DNA from: Aplectana chamaeleonis
Taxonomy: Eukaryota > Nematoda > Chromadorea > Rhabditida > Cosmocercidae
Direction: 5' to 3'
Length of the DNA stretch: 64,000 nucleotides
NCBI GenBank assembly: GCA_029168955.1
Contig: JAPDOI010001756.1
Coordinates: forward strand, 1-64,000
The position numbers were made by a program, and so were the translations under genes. Below the pieces are notes generated by a model. It worked only from the letters and a program-made list of their open reading frames with translations, was not told the DNA's origin and searched no databases. Of this stretch, positions 55,801-61,800 are shown piece by piece; the stretch's first letter is position 1, and every line of letters begins with the position of its first letter.

Positions 55801-58800
55801 CTAAACCTGCATCTCCTCTTTATAGGACCTTGTCTCGTTTTTTGGCGGTTTGGGGTAAGGGAAAAAAATGTCAATCATTTGTTTTGAATATTTTAGTGGA
55901 CTCTCAAAATTTTTTCAATGTTCTCAGTGATGTCTATATGGTAGCTGACTACACTTGGTAGCGTATTCATTAAATCCAATAATAAGTAAATTAGTGAGAG
56001 CTATATGACTTACTTGACTTGATCGGTTGGCTTTCGCCTGACGCGGAATCATTTATCTGTCTACTTTCCGCACTAATGTGCGTCGAAACGTAATTCAGGT
56101 AGAGTACGGTTGACGGTATCGATTTGGCCCACAGTGGATCTTCAACCTATTGTGGAATCCTTTGACAAATTGAGCCTGCCGTGGATGACTAGTTATGAAG
56201 CTGGCCGTAGGATTGGAGGTACACATGAGTTCTCTGTGAATTGGTTCTAGTGAAAAACATTGCTGCTATTTGAAATATTGTAGTTGATGGGCGCTTAGTC
56301 TCTCGTATTACGGGCACCGTATTTCTCTTACATGAACGAAAGACAGCAACAGAAGAAGGGACGACTGTGACTCCTGAAAGGATTAACATCGGACTTTCCC
56401 TTAAATTATCGAAGAGAAATCAGGAGGTATCCAAAGAAGTACCGTATTTTTTGAGATGATTCTGCTCTTTCTATTTTCAGGTGGCTGATTACACGCACCG
56501 TGGACCTGATGGATACTGGCGATACTCCACTTTATGCGTTCAAGTGCTCAGTAGCTACAGAAATAAGTTAGCTTACTTCCATCATACAGCATCAAATCTA
56601 ATCATTTGGTCAGAATGGTGGTATGCGTTTGGGCGGAAAGGGGTAGTTGTGAAGTTGGCTGGCACCAGCTGCCACGTTGGTCCGTATTACATTTGATAAG
56701 AGTTGAAAATTGGATGCGACAAAGTGCAGATAATTCATAGTTCAGAGCAGGGATGAGCGAAATTCCGATTTCCCGATTTCCAGTGGTTTCTGGTCTTCGG
56801 TTTTTGATTTCCGGAAAGTTTCTCTGAATACGGAAGAAATGCGGAGATATCACTACGGCTGGTCCGAATTTCGGGATTATCGGATTTCCAATGGGTTTCG
56901 GCTTTCCTATTTTTACTTTCCCTCACTGAAATGTCGTTCTTTTTCAGATTTTGCATTTCCGAAATCAAGAAAGGTTCGTAACACCTGGTTCGATGTAAGG
57001 AAAACAGCGCACCGTAAAAAAGCGACACTAACTTCTCTGTTACTCCGCAATTGGGGTACTCACAGTCGACACGGATCATACTGATACTTTGCGTTCCTTA
57101 TCGTACGCTGACGCGAAGACAGTGAGCATGCGTGATAACATGCGTGCACCGAGTTTGCGCCAACGCACAACAGGGAACGCAAAGTAACAGCGCGATCGGT
57201 GCCGATTGTATGTAAAGAGCATAAACATCTACAAAAACTGTGGTGTAGTTCATAAAACCAGAAACTTAGCTAATCAAAGTGGGTTGACCACAGTTGTAAT
57301 TGGTTATATTGATTGCGTACGCTTAGCCAGATGTTTTCACCATGCATTGATTAAGGGCAGTACGTACTAAAAAAATCGTAAAACTGATTTTCTTTCTACT
57401 CGAAAGATCGCACTAGATCCAATGAACACTGTTCCAGGTTCCGAGATCTGTTCAGTTTTCTTGAGAAAGCACATACTCCTGACGATGCCTATTTGTCCAG
57501 CGATGTATGGGAGAACGAATCCCGACGCGAAGTGAGTTTAAAGTACAGTCACTATCTCGGCTGGCTCCAGGCGCTTGCTCAAAGTCGTGGCACGTTTAAC
57601 AGTTCGTGATAAATCGTCCAACGATAGTCCGAGTAGTGGTCTGAAACATTTTTCTAGGAACGTGTGTTAGAATTGAAAGAGTTCATGTCGAATCTTCCTA
57701 CACACGGCATTGAAAAACAAGAGGGAGGAACCCAGTACGTCGACCGTCTGATTATAGGTGAAATTCCAGTTTCTCTCAAAATTATGGAACGAAGCTCACG
57801 CGAAACAAGAAGCTCCCTTCTAGTCGCGATAGTTCAAAATCTTGATTTTAACAGCCTTCGAATTTAGGCCACATTGAAAACGCCATCAAACAAGTGCCTA
57901 AAAAGCGATGGGGATTCCGTAAATGTGCTATAAATCCGAGCGTTCTATACAGAGCAAGTTGATTTATAGTAGGTTGTTTGCGACTGACGTAGTTATGCGA
58001 CGGAATTCCAGGCAGAATTATTTGATGGGAAAACTTGTGCTGATCCCGATGTGGATTATTTCTTGCTTGATCGTGTGGTTTATACTCTGCAGGTAATGTT
58101 TCCTACCTATCCACAACTTACAAAAGAAACTCATCCCGGTACGAGCAGCGTTTGTTGGTCTTGAGTTGATTTTGTTATGTGGCAAGTGAGCGCATAATTG
58201 AGAACTTCTGCTGGATGTGGAAAATGTGAGCGTAGAGGCCTAATCCCTAGTGAGTCGTCAGATTCACCGTTAAGACGTCTTGTGAAGTCTCCATCATCAT
58301 TTTCAACAGGAAACTCTGATTAGATTACGGTCAGGTTTTATTGAGAAATCCGGAAAAGTGAGCGGCAGGAAACTATGGTGGTCTTTGTCCAATTTTGTTG
58401 AAAAGTCATGTTTTGGTTTCAGTGTTTCCAGTGGATATCTGTTTCCCGTGAACTTCAATCTTTACTACGTTAGCGTTTTTGAAGCTCCTCCTTTTCGGTG
58501 TATTCGAGCAACATGTCTATGAGCCGGTCGTAGTCCAGTTAAATCAATACGGCTGCTTTGCAATTAAACTGGTGCGGCTACTGTCTGCACAGGTCGGCCC
58601 TGTGAATTTCCTCCCTGTTTCGAACACGTCTGATAAATATCGACCTGGTGGGACGATTAAATGGCCACCTATGACGAGGGTCTTTCAAACTTAGATATAT
58701 GGAATTTCGTGTTGTCTTGATCTAGGCCCAAATTTCCTCTGAGGTCATCAGATAATTTTCCGAGAATAAAAGTGTCTGCATTGCTGTTATTCGTTCAACA

Positions 58801-61800
58801 CTTAAAGGCAGCATACACGCTCAAAAATGATATCGATTTCATGGAATGAATCGAAGGTCTGAAGCTGCTAATATTCAGAGATAACGAAAAAACCGGAAAA
58901 AAATCAACTGAAATGAAGATATAACAGTTCGTTCTATATTGGCCCAGAAGTGGACGAGTTTTACCGCATTGGCTGAAATAGCGGGGTTAGCCACAAATTT
59001 GTTGGGATAACGACGCTAATGTACTCGTACGGCCCTTTTTTGAACGCTTACGACGTTAGAAGCGTAAAAAATGAGCCAAAGTGACCGTAATCGGGCATTG
59101 TACATTTGTATTGAGGGGCGGAGCCCGTATCGATGGGCGGAGAAAGGATGATTTTGTTACTCAATGCGGCTCAAATACGGTCATTTTAACTCGATTTTAA
59201 CTCTTCCAACTTTGTGAGGGCTCTTCTAGGGCCCGTACGACCCCGCGGATGTAGTTATCTCAGCAACTTCTGCGAGCGTGTATGCTGCCTTTAAGAGACC
59301 GCGTGTCCACACTGCGCACCCACGGCTGTTTTGCCCTTCGGACCGCGTGTCCACACTGCGCACCCACGTCATAAAACTTTTAATATTTTTATATTTCTAT
59401 GGCATGGAGTCTTTCTTAATTACGGATAGGTTCTTTATAATGTATGTTTACACAAGGTGCTGAGTTGATCGCAAAACGCTTGGCTCCGGGCGAGATTGAA
59501 CCACCATATTCCCTTTCCGGGGGAGCGCCTTATCGCACTGCACCACCGAAGCCCCAGCGCCGCTCTCACTCAACTGCTCGGTAAATCTTCACCGAAGCAA
59601 TCATCCTTTCACCCGCATAACGGGATGAAACAGGAATACCGCCAGAGACTATCTAACAGTCGTAGACCTGTCAAGATGATGCCCTAGTTAAGTCTTACAC
59701 GATTTTTGGATGTTTTTTGCCGCAACTGCAGTTCAACGTCGCAGTGCACGTTATGGTATGTTTACACGTTTACACGTTTTTTGCCGTAACTGCAGTTCAA
59801 CGTCGCAGTGCACGTTATGGTATGTTTACATTTGTTGGGATAACGACGCTAATGTACTCGTACGGCCCTTTTTTGAACGCTTACGACGTTAGAAGCGTAA
59901 AAAATGAGCCAAAGTGACCGTAATCGGGCATTGTGACTGTAAACATACCATAACGTGCACTGCGACGTTGAACTGCAGTTACGGCAAAAAACATCCAAAA
60001 ATCGTGTAAGACTTAACTAGGGCATCATCTTGACAGGTCTACGACTGTTAGATAGTCTCTGACGGTATTCCTGTTTCATCCCGTTATGCGGATGAAAGGA
60101 TGATTGCTTCGGTGAAGATTTACCGAGCAGTTGAGTGAGAGCGGCGCTGGGGCTTCGGTGGTGCAGTGCGATAAGGCGCTCCCCCGGAAAGGGAATATGC
60201 TGGTTCAATCTCGCCCGGAGCCAAGCGTTTTGCGATCAACTCAGTACCTTGTGTAAACATACCATAACGTGCACTGCGACGTTGAACTGCAGTTACGGCA
60301 AAAAACATCTAAAAATCTTTATAATGTAGCCTAATTACACTCACAGTGGTCAAACATTTTGAGTGTTCCTAGTAATTTTACAAGCATCTCCGGAAATGGC
60401 ACTTTTCGATTTTTCGAGCTTCTTTGGCCGGAAAAAAATTGTTCCAAATTTGGCTAAGAAGGGTTATCTATGATGCTTATCACGGAAGTGATGTTCTATA
60501 GTTGAATGTCGAAATGGTAGTGCCACCTATTTGAGATAACTGTAGTAGGTCATCGTTTCGAATTTCGCTGCCTTGACCCCGAGGATTATCCGAGTTCCTT
60601 CCTAAGGTTCTGGTGTTTACTTTTCAATTTCTAATGAAATTTCCTTCGACTGCGGTATACAAGCCATCGCTCGACATTGTTCAAAACTTCGCTAAATTTC
60701 GAGTGGAGGGTAACTTGGGGGAAAAAAGGTGAAAACCTAGCAATAGTTCAGTGCTTAAGATTTTATTGGAATTTAGCTACGGGGTATATTTGGAGGCGCT
60801 GAACGATGAAGTGGTGTACATTTCACGATTTCCAGAAGCCTCGCTGGCGTCTGCCGTTCGTTATCCGTTTGTAAACGTTTCAGGTTTGGGTGCGACTTCG
60901 CTCACGTGGTATTGGGGAGGGAGGGTAGGTGCTGATCATGAATCTGGTTCCCGTTTTGAGATTTCTGATAAAATTTCTGTTGGTCGCATCGGACAACTTC
61001 GTAGATCAAAGTATTTGAGTCCGCCAAAAGTTGTACATGAGGTTTATTAGGGCATTACAAAAGAGAAGTTCATTCATTTTTCAATTTTTCAATACTCTGA
61101 ATCGGCCTTGCACGGCTCAATCTTAACCATTAGCTGTAACTTGAAGAAAATTCTAGAAGTCGACAAACAAACGCTTATTTCGTTACCAGCCTTATGCATG
61201 TAAAGCTTCCAAAATAAAAAAAAGCAAGTTCGCCAAAAAGCGGTGAGTCATTGCTTCACCATGGCCTTACTCCAGATCTCTGTGGAGCGACATACTCTTA
61301 GGTGGAGTGGAAAGGGAATACTGGTAGTCTAAGAAAGAAAGCCTGCTCCGATAAAAATGGTTCCCAGCGGACCGCGTGTCCACACATGTCACCCATGGAA
61401 ACGATTAGCCGTGGAGCGCACCAGTCGGCTGTGGAAATTCGCCGTAGAGCAGGCGGTCTCTTAAGTGTAATTTGCATCCAACTGACTTGAGCGATTGCTC
61501 CATGGCTCTTGTGGGGAGTTGCCAGCAAGTTGACGAACATTGTTCAAAAATGACGTTGGAATCTCAAACATTCCGGGAAAAAAGAAGTGGAAAATGAACG
61601 TATTTTGTATAATTTTGTAACAATATTGCGTTTTCAGGGAACAGCGGTCCCGTTTGGTTCGCAAGGAACCGTTGTGGGTCTCTCAGCGAGCAAAGTTGAC
61701 GTTTTGTTTGACCACGAGTTCAATGGTGGTTACATAATAAGGTACAGTTGGCACGGATCACACCGATACTTTGCGTTCCTTATGGGGCGTTGGCTTACTC

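Larger units (their letters stand above)
59445..60315. mobile_element. 871-bp compound insertion with tRNA-like heads
   Basis: Flanked by the 13-bp direct repeat TCTTTATAATGTA at 59432-59444 and 60316-60328; the site is unoccupied in the paralogue at 63.35 kb. It consists of a unit of about 380 bp, a 105-bp segment (59828-59935) identical to upstream sequence 58999-59103, and the same unit inverted. The right end is A-rich (GGCAAAAAACATCTAAAAA). The target duplication and A-rich end fit LINE-driven retroposition of a SINE-like sequence followed by template switching. Confidence 0.8.
59295..60980. repeat. long direct repeat, copy 1 (interrupted)
   Basis: 59295-59444 and 60329-60980 together match 63206-64000. 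It includes a tandem pair of GACCGCGTGTCCACACTGCG near 59299 and 59341. It is interrupted by the insertion at 59445-60315. Non-coding, family unknown; a partial frame (60751-61050) is shared with 63789-63971 but is not recognisable. Confidence 0.85.

Noticed and set aside
59299..59370. CRISPR-like repeat array (GACCGCGTGTCCACACTGCG units)
   Set aside because: Only two units per locus, in a eukaryotic intron, as part of a dispersed repeat.
61302..61540. Open frames just upstream of XRN1 exon 31
   Set aside because: No conserved XRN1 block; exons 30 and 31 join in phase without them.
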